This document shows positions 27,509-35,681 of a stretch of DNA of 41,417 nt, piece after piece (the stretch's first letter is position 1; each line of letters starts with the position of its first letter). The position numbers and the translations under genes were made by a program. This stretch comes from Stutzerimonas stutzeri. GTDB taxonomy: Bacteria; Pseudomonadota; Gammaproteobacteria; Pseudomonadales; Pseudomonadaceae. Location of the stretch: NCBI RefSeq assembly GCF_000935215.1, contig NZ_JXXD01000023.1, positions 1 to 41,417 of the forward strand, read 5' to 3'. The notes under the pieces are model-generated. The model saw only the letters and a program-made list of their open reading frames with translations, did no database searches and was not told the DNA's origin.

Positions 27509-27922
27509 ATGCGTATGCGCCGTCATCATTACCAGCAGGAAGAAGATACCGGCATCGATCTCACGCCGATGCTCGATGTGGTCTTCATCATGCTGATCTT
27601 CTTCATCGTCACCAGCTCCTTCATCAAGGAATCCGGTGTCGAAGTCCAGCGCCCGCAGGCGGACACCGCCAGCACCCAGGACAAGGGCAATATCCTCATC
27701 GCCGTCACGGCCGATGGCCAGGTCTGGATCGACAAGCAGGTGGTTGACGTACGCAGTGTGCGGGCGCATGTCGAGCGTCTGCGCGTGGATCAGCCGGAGG
27801 GCGCGGTGGTCGTCCAGGCTGACCAGGATGCGCGCACCGGCCTGGTGGTGCAGGTCATGGACCAGGCGCGTCAGGCCGGCGTGCAAGACGTTGCACTGGC
27901 CGCCAGCACGGGGTCGCGCTGA
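27509..27922 (+). CDS. exbD: ExbD-like biopolymer transport protein
   Basis: ExbD (137 residues) has one N-terminal membrane helix. The motif DLTPMLDVVFIMLIFFIVTSSF contains Asp23, the proton-translocating residue of the family. The C-terminal periplasmic domain (about 45-137) ends LVVQVMDQARQAGVQDVALA, the usual ExbD/TolR fold. It forms the motor stator with ExbB and overlaps tonB by one base. Confidence 0.93.
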   Translation: MRMRRHHYQQEEDTGIDLTPMLDVVFIMLIFFIVTSSFIKESGVEVQRPQADTASTQDKGNILIAVTADGQVWIDKQVVDVRSVRAHVERLRVDQPEGAVVVQADQDARTGLVVQVMDQARQAGVQDVALAASTGSR

Positions 27923-28635
27923 TGCAACCGCGGCTGGTCCGTTTCAGTCTGGCCTTCATCGCCGCCTGTGTGGTGGCGTTGCTGCTGTTCGCCCTGATGC
28001 TGAGCATGGTCAATCCCCCGCGCAGCAAGATTGAGGAAGATCCATTGGCGATTGCCAATTTCGTGCGCATGGATGGGCGCAACGAGGACACCGCCACGCG
28101 CTCACGTCAGCAGGCGCCACAGCCGCCGCAGCCGAAGACGCCGCAACCGCCGACGCCACCGACGCCGAATATGGCGACGCCAGACGCCAATCTGCCCAAG
28201 CTCGACCTCGACCTGCCGAACATCGACGCAGGCGTATCGGTCGCCACCGCTCCGGCGCCCAGTCTGTCCGGCCTGACGGCGGCACAGAGTGCCCCGGCCG
28301 CGGCGCCAGCGCCGGCCAGTGCGGCAGTCGAAGCGGCGGGCAAGCCCGGCGGCCCGGAGCAGGAAGTGATGCCGCTCAATGATGTACGTCCGGAGTATCC
28401 CTACCGTGCGCGGCAACAGGGCATCGAAGGGCATATCAAACTGGCGTTCACCATCAACCCGCAGGGGCGGGTGGAGAACATCCGCGTGCTGGAAGCCTCG
28501 CCTCGTAACGTGTTCGATCGCGAGGCCCGGCGCGCGGCGGCCCGCTGGCGTTTCGCGCCGCGTACCGAAAACGGTGCACCGGTATCCCGTGAAGCCGTGA
28601 AAACCCTGCACTTCCGCCTGCAAGGAGAACGCTGA
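27922..28635 (+). CDS. tonB: TonB energy-transducing protein
   Basis: TonB links the inner-membrane ExbB–ExbD motor to outer-membrane receptors for siderophores, vitamin B12 or metals. The product has 237 residues. The N-terminal anchor is LAFIAACVVALLLFALMLSM (about 9-28). A Pro/Gln/Thr-rich span follows (about 65-85, PQPPQPKTPQPP), then a linker and a C-terminal domain (about 150-237). The YP box (RPEYPYRARQQGIEGHI) and the ENGAPVSREAV segment before the final strand are visible. The start overlaps the exbD stop (TGATG). Confidence 0.92.
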   Translation: MQPRLVRFSLAFIAACVVALLLFALMLSMVNPPRSKIEEDPLAIANFVRMDGRNEDTATRSRQQAPQPPQPKTPQPPTPPTPNMATPDANLPKLDLDLPNIDAGVSVATAPAPSLSGLTAAQSAPAAAPAPASAAVEAAGKPGGPEQEVMPLNDVRPEYPYRARQQGIEGHIKLAFTINPQGRVENIRVLEASPRNVFDREARRAAARWRFAPRTENGAPVSREAVKTLHFRLQGER

Positions 28636-28636
28636 G

Positions 28637-29728
28637 ATGCTTCGTTTGCTGCTCGTGCTGTCGCTTTTTCTCTCCGCTTCGGCCCAGGCCGCCCAGGCCA
28701 TCGACCCCGCGGTGTTCATGGCGCTCGAGCGAGCGCAGACCGCGCAGAGCAAGGGCGACTATGCCACTGCGCGCAAGGCGCTGGAGGGCGTCAGCGCCAA
28801 GGCCGGTAGCGGTGAAGAGGCGTTGCTCTGGCGCAGTCGCGGCTATCTGGCCTGGGCCGAAGGCAATAATCGCCAGGCGCTGGAATGGCTGGACAAGGCA
28901 GTGGCCAGCGGCAAGCTGGACGAAGAGCTGCTGGCCGGCGAGCGGATGAACCTTGCGCGGCTGAACCTGGTCGAGGGTCGCTACGCCAAGGTGGTCAGCC
29001 TGCTGGGATCGGCTAATCAGGGCAACGAAGAAGTGCTGCAGATGCTGGTGCAGGCTTACCAGGGCCTCGGTCAGCATGCCAAGGCGCTGCCGCTGGCCGA
29101 GCGTTATGTGCAGGCGAACCCGAAGGCGGGCGATACCTGGCTGCAGTTCCTGGTTGCCGGCAACGCCGAGCTCAAGCGCTATCAGGCTGCCGAACGCTGG
29201 CAACAAAAGCTGCTGTTGCGCCACCCCGATCAGGTCAAGGCCTGGCGGCAGCTGGCCGGCCTGCAGCAGATGGCCGGCGCTGAAGATCGCGCGCTGGCGA
29301 CGCTGCGCACTGCGCACGCGAAGGGCTTGCGCTTCAGTGAGGCGGAGCTGGACAACCTGGTCGCTCTCGCTAGTGCCGCTGGGCAGCCATGGCAAGGCGC
29401 CAAACTGCTCGAAGGTATGCTGGCGTCACGCTTGCTGCCGAGCAATGCCAGTCGCCAGGAGCGCATGGGCATGCTCTGGTGGCAGGCCCGCGAGCGCACC
29501 GAGGCCGCGAAGATCTATCGCCAGCTGGCGACTCAGACCGGCAGCGCGAAGTTCTGGATGAATGTGGCGCAGCTCGAGCTGGAACAGGCTCGTTGGCAGG
29601 CCGGGCTTGACGCGTTGAAGCAGGCCGAGCGGGCCGGCGCCGAGCGTCGTCGCGTGCGCGAATGGCGCGAGTGGGCGGAAGGTGAGCTCAGTTTCGAGCG
29701 TGAGAAGCAGATCGCCAGCGCGCACTGA
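28637..29728 (+). CDS. Tetratricopeptide-repeat periplasmic protein of the TonB2 operon
   Basis: This 363-residue protein has a signal peptide (about 1-21, ASAQA) followed by several TPR-like helical pairs, for example EALLWRSRGYLAWAEGNNRQALEWLDKAV (given in part) and LVQAYQGLGQHAKALPLAERYV. A TPR protein closes TonB2-type operons in Vibrio and relatives, and its function is not settled. It begins one base after tonB and ends convergently with the DUF3299 gene, 34 bases away. Confidence 0.85.
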   Translation: MLRLLLVLSLFLSASAQAAQAIDPAVFMALERAQTAQSKGDYATARKALEGVSAKAGSGEEALLWRSRGYLAWAEGNNRQALEWLDKAVASGKLDEELLAGERMNLARLNLVEGRYAKVVSLLGSANQGNEEVLQMLVQAYQGLGQHAKALPLAERYVQANPKAGDTWLQFLVAGNAELKRYQAAERWQQKLLLRHPDQVKAWRQLAGLQQMAGAEDRALATLRTAHAKGLRFSEAELDNLVALASAAGQPWQGAKLLEGMLASRLLPSNASRQERMGMLWWQARERTEAAKIYRQLATQTGSAKFWMNVAQLELEQARWQAGLDALKQAERAGAERRRVREWREWAEGELSFEREKQIASAH

Positions 29729-29762
29729 TCGAGCTGGCAGAACGTAACCTGCCGGCTGGTGA

Positions 29763-30275
29763 TTACTGCAATTCGTAGGGATAGATCTTCTGTGCCTGCA
29801 TGCGATAACCAGCCTCCGCCAGCTCGCTGCTGGCGTGTTCCACCCTCAGCGGCCCCTCGATCCAGAAGGGTTCATATAGCGCTTCCACCCGCACGCCCAG
29901 CTCGCTGGTGGCATGCACGATCTGGTTGGATGGCGGCGGGGGCACATGAATGCAGGCGCCGAAGTAGGGCACCAGCAGGAATTCGATGACGCGCCCTTCC
30001 TCGGTCATGTCCAGCGGCACGATATACCCCGGCAGCTTCACCATCTGCCCATCGAGCGCTTCGACCACTGGCGCGGCCGGCGACTGTTGTGCGGCAGCCG
30101 GCCCAGCCTCGGCAGCGAGTGCATCGGCCAGCTGCGACATGTCATGCATGGCCATTGGCGGCGGTGGTGGCGGCGCGCCCTCGGGAATCAGCTCCGACCA
30201 CTGTAGATCGCGGACGTCATCGGCATGGGCAGAGACTGCACAGGCCAGTAGCAGAGCAAGCAGCAGGCGCGACAT
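29763..30275 (-). CDS. DUF3299 periplasmic protein of the zinc operon
   Basis: This 170-residue exported protein has a signal peptide (about 1-18, AVSAHA). The family core is LPGYIVPLDMTEEGRVIEFLL, then CIHVPPPPSNQIVHA, which has a Cys and His that could bind metal. The open frame begins further upstream, but ATG at 30275 has a GAGGA motif and restores the signal peptide. It is the last gene of the four-gene operon and lies 8 bases after the permease. The molecular function is unknown. Confidence 0.85.
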   Translation of the reverse strand: MSRLLLALLLACAVSAHADDVRDLQWSELIPEGAPPPPPPMAMHDMSQLADALAAEAGPAAAQQSPAAPVVEALDGQMVKLPGYIVPLDMTEEGRVIEFLLVPYFGACIHVPPPPSNQIVHATSELGVRVEALYEPFWIEGPLRVEHASSELAEAGYRMQAQKIYPYELQ

Positions 30276-30283
30276 CGGGTTCC

Positions 30284-31549
30284 TCACAGTCGAATCGACA
30301 GGCCATCGGCCAGCGATTGGCGATAGGCCCGCCAGGCCGGCACGCTGCCCATCAGCAGTGCCGCCAGCAGAATAGCGCCGAGCAGTCCCCACTCATAGGC
30401 GCTCGGCCAGGCCAGCGGCAGATAAAGGCCGTAGAGGCTCTGCAGCGGCGACTGCGCGATCGCGATGCCGATATACAGCAGGGCCAGCCCCAGCAGCGTG
30501 CCCGCGAGGGCGAGGCCGAACGCCTCGATGATCAATAGCGCGGCGATATGCCAGGGGCGAGCACCCACCGAGCGCAGGATCGCCATCTCCCGGCGTCGCT
30601 CGTTGAGGCTGGTGAGGATCGCCGTGAGCATGCCGATCAGGCCGGTCAGCACGACGAACAGCGAGACCACGAACAGCGCCTTCTCGGCCGTGCCCATCAG
30701 GCTCCAGAGCTCCTGAAGGGCGACGCCGGGCAGGATCGCCAGCAGCGGCTCGCCGCGGTACTGGTTGATTTCCCGTTGCAGGGTGAAGGTGGCGACCTTG
30801 CTGTTCAGACCGAGCAGGACCGCAGTGATCTGCTGCGGCTGGAGATCGAGTGCCCGCGCTTGCTCGGCGTCGATACGCGCGGCGCCGCGGGCTGGCATGC
30901 CGTTCTGCCAGTCGACATGCAGCGCTTCCATGCCGGCCAGGCTGATGTGCAGGGTACGGTCGACCGGCGTGCCGGTGCGCTGCAGCACGCCGACCACGCG
31001 GAACGGTTTGTCATCGTGCTGTACAAGGCTGACACGCGCTACGCCATGGGCGAGGACGATGCTGTCGTCGAGTTTGTAGCCCAGTGCACTGGCCACTTCC
31101 GCGCCAAGCACGACCTCGAAAGGATCGCTTTCGAAGGCGCGGCCTTCGGCCAGTTGCAGCGGCTGTTTGCGGCCGTAGCGGTAATGCTCGAAATAGGCCG
31201 TGTTGGTGCCCATTACGCGATAGCCACGATGGGAGTCGCCCAGGGAAATCGGAATCGCCCAAGCGACCCGCGGGTGTTCGGCGAAGCGCTGGTAGCTGTC
31301 CCAACGGATGTTGTTGGTCGCATTGCCGATGCGGAAGACCGAGTACAGCAACAGATTGACCGAGCCGGAGCGCGCACCGACCACCAGATCGGTGCCGCTA
31401 ATGGTGCTGGCGAAGCTGGCGCGGGTTTCGTTGCGCACCCGTTCGACGGCGAGCAGCAGGCACACCGAGAGGGCGATGGAGAACACGGTCAGCAGGGCGG
31501 TGAAGCGCCGATTGTTCAGGCTCGCCAGGGCCAGGCGCAGGAGATACAT
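30284..31549 (-). CDS. FtsX/MacB-like ABC transporter permease
   Basis: This 421-residue inner-membrane permease has an N-terminal helix (RFTALLTVFSIALSVCLLLAV), a large periplasmic domain (about 45-275), and three C-terminal helices including KALFVVSLFVVLTGLIGMLTAI. The EMAILRSVGARPWHI motif that follows is typical of the FtsX/LolC/MacB group. Such systems are usually mechanotransmission or lipoprotein/efflux pumps rather than classical importers. With the ATPase upstream it forms the transporter of the zinc-associated operon. Confidence 0.88.
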   Translation of the reverse strand: MYLLRLALASLNNRRFTALLTVFSIALSVCLLLAVERVRNETRASFASTISGTDLVVGARSGSVNLLLYSVFRIGNATNNIRWDSYQRFAEHPRVAWAIPISLGDSHRGYRVMGTNTAYFEHYRYGRKQPLQLAEGRAFESDPFEVVLGAEVASALGYKLDDSIVLAHGVARVSLVQHDDKPFRVVGVLQRTGTPVDRTLHISLAGMEALHVDWQNGMPARGAARIDAEQARALDLQPQQITAVLLGLNSKVATFTLQREINQYRGEPLLAILPGVALQELWSLMGTAEKALFVVSLFVVLTGLIGMLTAILTSLNERRREMAILRSVGARPWHIAALLIIEAFGLALAGTLLGLALLYIGIAIAQSPLQSLYGLYLPLAWPSAYEWGLLGAILLAALLMGSVPAWRAYRQSLADGLSIRL

Positions 31550-31552
31550 CGC

Positions 31553-32260
31553 TCAGCACTCCACTGCGCGCGTCGCGCGATTGAGCTCGGCCAGCGACAA
31601 GCTGCGGTCGAACAGTGGCGCCAGGCTCTGGTCATGGCTGACGAACAGCAGGCTCGCGCCGGCTGCGCGGCACTCGGAGAACAGCAGCTGCAGAAAGACT
31701 TCGCGGCTATCCGCATCCAGCGCCGAGGTCGGCTCGTCGGCGATGACCAGCTCCGGCTGGCCGATCAGTGCGCGGGCAGCGGCGACGCGTTGCTGCTGGC
31801 CGATGGAGAGCGCATCGGCACGACGCTCGAACATCCCCGGGGGCAGTCCCAGATGCTCCAGCAGGCTCGCCGCCGCGGCATCCGTACTGCCGTGGCGCTT
31901 GCGCGCACGTTCGGCACGCAGCGGCGAAAAATGGCAGGGCAGGCCGACGTTCTCGCGTACCGAAAGAAAAGGCAGCAGGTTGAACTGCTGGAAGATGTAG
32001 CCGGTGTGATCGACGCGGAAGCGGTCACGGGCACCGGCCGACAGGCTGCCGAGGTCGCGGTCGAGCAGGCGGATACTGCCGCGGCCGGCCTTTTGCACAC
32101 CGCCGATCAGGCCGAGCAGGGTGGTCTTGCCGCTGCCCGACGGGCCCTTGAGGAACAGGCTTTCGCCGCGTTCGAGGCGAAACGTGGGAATGTCCAGCAG
32201 CTCGGCCTGGCGGGGCCAGGCGAAGCCGAGGTTGTCGATTGCGAGGAGTGGAGCGCTCAT
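31553..32260 (-). CDS. ABC transporter ATP-binding protein (MacB/LolD type)
   Basis: This 235-residue ATPase has Walker A GPSGSGKTT (about residues 39-47), the signature LSIGQQQRVAAARAL, and Walker B LVIADEPTSALD. It pairs with the FtsX-like permease 3 bases downstream and follows the ZrgA-like gene by 17 bases. Confidence 0.92.
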   Translation of the reverse strand: MSAPLLAIDNLGFAWPRQAELLDIPTFRLERGESLFLKGPSGSGKTTLLGLIGGVQKAGRGSIRLLDRDLGSLSAGARDRFRVDHTGYIFQQFNLLPFLSVRENVGLPCHFSPLRAERARKRHGSTDAAAASLLEHLGLPPGMFERRADALSIGQQQRVAAARALIGQPELVIADEPTSALDADSREVFLQLLFSECRAAGASLLFVSHDQSLAPLFDRSLSLAELNRATRAVEC

Positions 32261-32277
32261 CGGGGTCCCGTGCTGGT

Positions 32278-32895
32278 TCAGAAGGGCAATTGCGCGCGGG
32301 CCGGCGTCAGTTCCGTGCCCTGCTGGCCGCTCGGGCCGATCAGTTGTACCTGAATCTTTTCCGTGCCGGGAAAGCTTTCGAACAGCCGTGTGAGATCCAG
32401 TGCGCGCAGCGCCTCTGGGTTGCTGCAGTCGAGTTGGTAGTGCGCTTCGATGTCGCTGTGGCCACCGGCTTCGTGGTCGTCGTGGTCGTGCTTATCCTCC
32501 TGCTTGTGTTCGTGATCATCGCCGCGCTGATAGCCCGCATGGGCCGAGCCGAGCAGTTCGCCGGCAAACTGCTGCTCACTGACGCTGCAACCTGCCGCCG
32601 CCGGGAGGCCGAACAGGGCCAGAGGTTGTTCCAGTTGCGAGCGTACGCTGGCGATCTTCGCCTCATCTGCTGCGCTGGCAGCAGCGTGCTCGAAACCGAG
32701 CAGGTTCATCGCCGGGCTGATCAGCTCCAGCTCCAGCTGATTGCCATCCAGTGCCGCATTCAGGCGCGCCGCGCCATGCTCATGCGCACCCAGGCTGGTG
32801 GCGCCTTCGTGTTCATGGTGATGATCGTCTTCATGTGCTTGGCTGTAGCTCAGGGGCAGCAGAAGCATAGGCACGGCAAAAAGTAGGTGGCGCAT
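32278..32895 (-). CDS. zrgA: ZrgA-like (DUF2796) histidine-rich zinc-binding periplasmic protein
   Basis: The product has 205 residues: a signal peptide (about 1-20), a His-rich N-terminus (HEDDHHHEHEG, then GAHEHGAAR), and a second His/Asp-rich loop at about residues 124-155 (DDHEHKQEDKHDHDDHEAGGH). These clusters are suited to zinc capture in the periplasm. The DUF2796 family includes ZrgA of Vibrio, and I recall PA4063 of P. aeruginosa as zinc-responsive. The ATG at 32895 is preferred over 32907 because a GGAG lies just upstream. A Zur-like palindrome is 25 bases further upstream. Confidence 0.85.
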   Translation of the reverse strand: MRHLLFAVPMLLLPLSYSQAHEDDHHHEHEGATSLGAHEHGAARLNAALDGNQLELELISPAMNLLGFEHAAASAADEAKIASVRSQLEQPLALFGLPAAAGCSVSEQQFAGELLGSAHAGYQRGDDHEHKQEDKHDHDDHEAGGHSDIEAHYQLDCSNPEALRALDLTRLFESFPGTEKIQVQLIGPSGQQGTELTPARAQLPF

Positions 32896-32919
32896 GGTCG
32901 GCTCCATCGAAAGGGGTTC

Positions 32920-32932
32920 GTTACGTTATAAC
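32920..32932. promoter_or_regulatory. Zur-like palindrome upstream of zrgA
   Basis: GTTACGTTATAAC matches ten of twelve defined positions of the GTTATA-N-TATAAC core of gammaproteobacterial Zur boxes. It contains a minus-strand TATAAC that could act as the -10 of the operon, so zinc-bound Zur would block transcription. Confidence 0.65.
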
Positions 32933-33002
32933 AACTTTGCCGTGCGGCTGGCCAGTCCGCTGCCTTCATGTGAGGATGAACGCATAGCTCTGGAGGGACA
33001 GC

Positions 33003-33353
33003 ATGATTCGAATCCGCGGACGCATAGGAGATTGGCCGGTCGATCTTGAAATCGAGCTGGACGCCCAGGACTGGATGAACCTGACCCGTAGCGTCGGCAC
33101 CGATGAGGCTGCGGTGGGTGGCGTCCAGGCGCCTGCGACGCCACCTGGCGATGCCCTGTGGCACAGTGCGCGGGAGCGACTGCGCTGCGCCGGCAAACTG
33201 GACGGCCCGGAATTGCTCGCCGAACTGGAAGCGCTCGCCGGCAATGCGTTGCTGGCCAAGCGGCTGCTGGTGCGCTTGCGTCACTGTGACGAGGTGAAGG
33301 TCGAGCACGGCGCCGACTCGGCTTGCTATCACTGGGTCGGCGCGCCTTCCTGA
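33003..33353 (+). CDS. Conserved small hypothetical protein
   Basis: The product has 116 residues, starting MIRIRGRIGDWPVDLEIELDAQDW, with no signal peptide and no membrane segment. An acidic N-terminal strand-like part is followed by an Ala/Pro linker and a helical C-terminal half (LLAELEALAGNALLAKRLLVRLRH). A GGAGGG ribosome binding site lies 6 bases before the ATG. It diverges from the zrgA operon and converges on the thioredoxin gene. I do not recognise a function. Confidence 0.75.
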   Translation: MIRIRGRIGDWPVDLEIELDAQDWMNLTRSVGTDEAAVGGVQAPATPPGDALWHSARERLRCAGKLDGPELLAELEALAGNALLAKRLLVRLRHCDEVKVEHGADSACYHWVGAPS

Positions 33354-33379
33354 TGGGCGCGCCGGAGGTTTGCCCGCGA

Positions 33380-34249
33380 TCAGTAGATCGCCTGGTAAAG
33401 CTTGCGGCGGTACAGCGTCACCAGCGGGTGGTCATTACCCAGCAGATCGAAAACCTGTAGCAGCGTCTTGTGCGGCTGCCCATCGGCGTACCCGCGGTTG
33501 CGCACGAACAGCTTGAGCAGGCCGTCGAGCGCCGCCTCGTATTGCTGGCGAGCCAGTTGCTGGATGGCCAGCTGATACGCCGCTTCATCGTCCTCGCCAT
33601 TCTGCGCCAGGCGACTCTTCAAGGTGGCGACTTCCGGCAGGTCGTTGGCCTGGCGCAGAAACGTCAGCTGAGCACGGGCGCCGGCCAGAACCTGCTTGTG
33701 CTCATCGCCTTTTACCGCGTTGAGCACCGTTTCCGCTTCGCCCAGTTCTCCGCGCTCGGCCAGGCAGCGGGCATAAAGAATCAGCCCGGCAGCGTTCTCG
33801 TTGTCTTCACTCAGCAGCTGCTGCAGCTGCGCCTCGGCCTCGGCGAAACGGCCTTCGGCGAAGGCGGCCTGCGCGCTTTCCAGCAGGTTGCCCTGCGGCG
33901 TCGCCGGAGCCTGCACGTGGGGCTCGAGCATGGCGCGAATCGCCGATTCGGGCTGCGCACCGGCGAAACCGTCCACTGGTTGACCATCCTTGAACAACAC
34001 CACGGTTGGCAGGCTGCGGATGCCGAAACGGGCGACGACCTCCTGTTCGATGTCGCAGTTGACCTTGGCCAGCAGCAGCTCACCCTGATACTCCTCGGCG
34101 ATCTTCGCCAGTAACGGCATCAGGGCCTTGCACGGCGCGCACCATTCGGCCCAGAAATCCACCAGTACCGGCTTGTGAAACGAGTTCTCGAGCACCAGCT
34201 GTTCGAAGCTGGCGGTGGTGACATCGAAGATATAGGGCGTCTGGCTCAT
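33380..34249 (-). CDS. cnoX: CnoX-like thioredoxin-TPR co-chaperone
   Basis: The product has 289 residues. The thioredoxin domain (about 1-110) has the motif WCAPC, with Cys37 and Cys40, and the cis-Pro loop SLPTVVLF. A TPR-type C-terminal region (about 120-289) follows, starting LLESAQAAFAEGRFAEAEAQL. This is the architecture of E. coli CnoX (YbbN), which protects chlorine-stressed proteins and hands them to GroEL or DnaK. E. coli CnoX lacks the full CxxC, while this one has it, so reductase activity is possible. The frame opens at 34390; ATG at 34249 matches the family. Confidence 0.88.
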   Translation of the reverse strand: MSQTPYIFDVTTASFEQLVLENSFHKPVLVDFWAEWCAPCKALMPLLAKIAEEYQGELLLAKVNCDIEQEVVARFGIRSLPTVVLFKDGQPVDGFAGAQPESAIRAMLEPHVQAPATPQGNLLESAQAAFAEGRFAEAEAQLQQLLSEDNENAAGLILYARCLAERGELGEAETVLNAVKGDEHKQVLAGARAQLTFLRQANDLPEVATLKSRLAQNGEDDEAAYQLAIQQLARQQYEAALDGLLKLFVRNRGYADGQPHKTLLQVFDLLGNDHPLVTLYRRKLYQAIY

Positions 34250-34454
34250 CGGGATTCTCGTGGGCACGAATGACAGGAAAGGCGTGCATGGTATGTGGGG
34301 GCGCCCGCCACGGGAAGCAAGGGCTCGCATGCCCGCGGCCATTGGTCTATGGTTGCGCCCGCCGGATGGCACGGCTCTTTGCCGGCTCATCGTGGCGCAA
34401 CCCTTTTCCTAGACCGGTGCGGCGTTTGCAGTCGCGCGTCATAAGGAGCTTCAC

Positions 34455-35681
34455 ATGTCCGTTCTCTCCGACTTCCGGGAGCGCTACCTCGTGCGCTTCT
34501 GGTCGCCGCTGCCCGCGCTTGTCGCGCTGGGCGTCGCTTCCGCTTACTACTTCGCCATAACTGGCACCTTCTGGGCCGTCACCGGCGAGTTCACTCGCTG
34601 GGGTGGGCACGTCATTTCCTGGTTCGGCTACGCACCCGAGGAGTGGAGTTACTTCAAGCTGATCGGCTTGTCCGGCACGCCGCTCGATCGCGTGGATGGC
34701 GTGATGATCATCGGCATGTTGCTTGGCGCACTGTGTGCGGCGCTGTGGGCAAACAACGTCAGCCTGCGCTGGCCGACCAGCAAGCGCCGCCTGTTGCAGG
34801 GGCTGATCGGCGGGGTGGTCGCCGGCTTCGGCGCGCGCCTGGCGATGGGTTGCAACCTGGCGGCTTTCTTCACCGGCATTCCGATGTTCTCGCTGCACGC
34901 CTGGGCTTTCATGTTGGCTACCGTGGGTGGTGCCTGGATCGGCGTGAAGATCTGCCTGTTGCCCTGGTTGCGCACGCCGCTGAAGGTCGGCAGCCAGGCC
35001 AGTACGCTGTTCGGCGATGCGGAAGGCACGCGGCGGCGGGCCACGGTGCAGGCCCGGATCGGCACGGCGGTCGCGGTGCTTGCGGTCGCCTTCGCTGCCT
35101 GGCGTTTCGATGCCTCGCTGGTGCTGGGCATGGCGGTGCTGTTCGGACTCCTGTTCGGCGGGCTGATCGAGCGCGCACAGATCTGCTTTACCAGTGCCGC
35201 GCGCGATCTCTGGACCACCGGCCGAACCCGCGCTGCCTACGGCATCCTGCTGGGCATGGCTGTGGCCTGCGTCGGTACTTTCGGTGCCATCGCGCTAGGG
35301 GCAAGCCCGAAGATTTTCTGGATGGGGCCGAACGCAATCATCGGTGGCGTGCTGTTTGGTATCGGTATCGTCGTTGCCGGCGGCTGCGAAACCGGCTGGA
35401 TGTATCGCGCCATGGAAGGGCAGGTGCATTTCTGGGTGGTCGGCGTCGGTAACGTTATCGGCGGTACTCTGGTGGCGGTCTACTGGGACGAACTCGGCAC
35501 CTCGCTGGCACTGCCCTATCCGAAGATCAATCTGCTGGAGAGCTTTGGCCCGGCCAGTGGCTTGCTGCTGACCTTCGCCGGCCTGGCCGTCGCCATGTTA
35601 CTGGTGCACCTCAATGCACGTCGTTTCCAATCGAAAAGGAGCCCTGCCCGTGAGCCAGGCCAAACCGAATCTCTCGCTTGA
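34455..35681 (+). CDS. yedE: YedE-family inner membrane transporter (sulfur/selenium type)
   Basis: This 408-residue polytopic protein has about nine to ten hydrophobic segments. It closely resembles E. coli YedE in the segments FAITGTFWAVTGEFTRWGG, GVMIIGMLLGALCAALWANN and GFGARLAMGCNLAAFFTGIP; the last holds a conserved Cys. A second Cys-containing repeat lies near residue 310 (GGCETGWMYRAM). YeeE/YedE proteins import thiosulfate or handle selenium, and YedE is usually linked to selenium. An AAGGAG motif precedes the ATG. The next gene overlaps its end by 32 bases. Confidence 0.88.
   Translation: MSVLSDFRERYLVRFWSPLPALVALGVASAYYFAITGTFWAVTGEFTRWGGHVISWFGYAPEEWSYFKLIGLSGTPLDRVDGVMIIGMLLGALCAALWANNVSLRWPTSKRRLLQGLIGGVVAGFGARLAMGCNLAAFFTGIPMFSLHAWAFMLATVGGAWIGVKICLLPWLRTPLKVGSQASTLFGDAEGTRRRATVQARIGTAVAVLAVAFAAWRFDASLVLGMAVLFGLLFGGLIERAQICFTSAARDLWTTGRTRAAYGILLGMAVACVGTFGAIALGASPKIFWMGPNAIIGGVLFGIGIVVAGGCETGWMYRAMEGQVHFWVVGVGNVIGGTLVAVYWDELGTSLALPYPKINLLESFGPASGLLLTFAGLAVAMLLVHLNARRFQSKRSPAREPGQTESLA

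Noticed and set aside
28110..28175. Short CCGCAGCCG-like repeats in tonB
   Set aside because: These encode the expected proline-rich spacer of TonB.
30548..32353. Long plus-strand open frame of 601 codons opposite the ABC transporter genes
   Set aside because: Its translation is low-complexity Gln/Ala/Arg-rich and mirrors the biased codons of the real minus-strand ATPase and permease genes.
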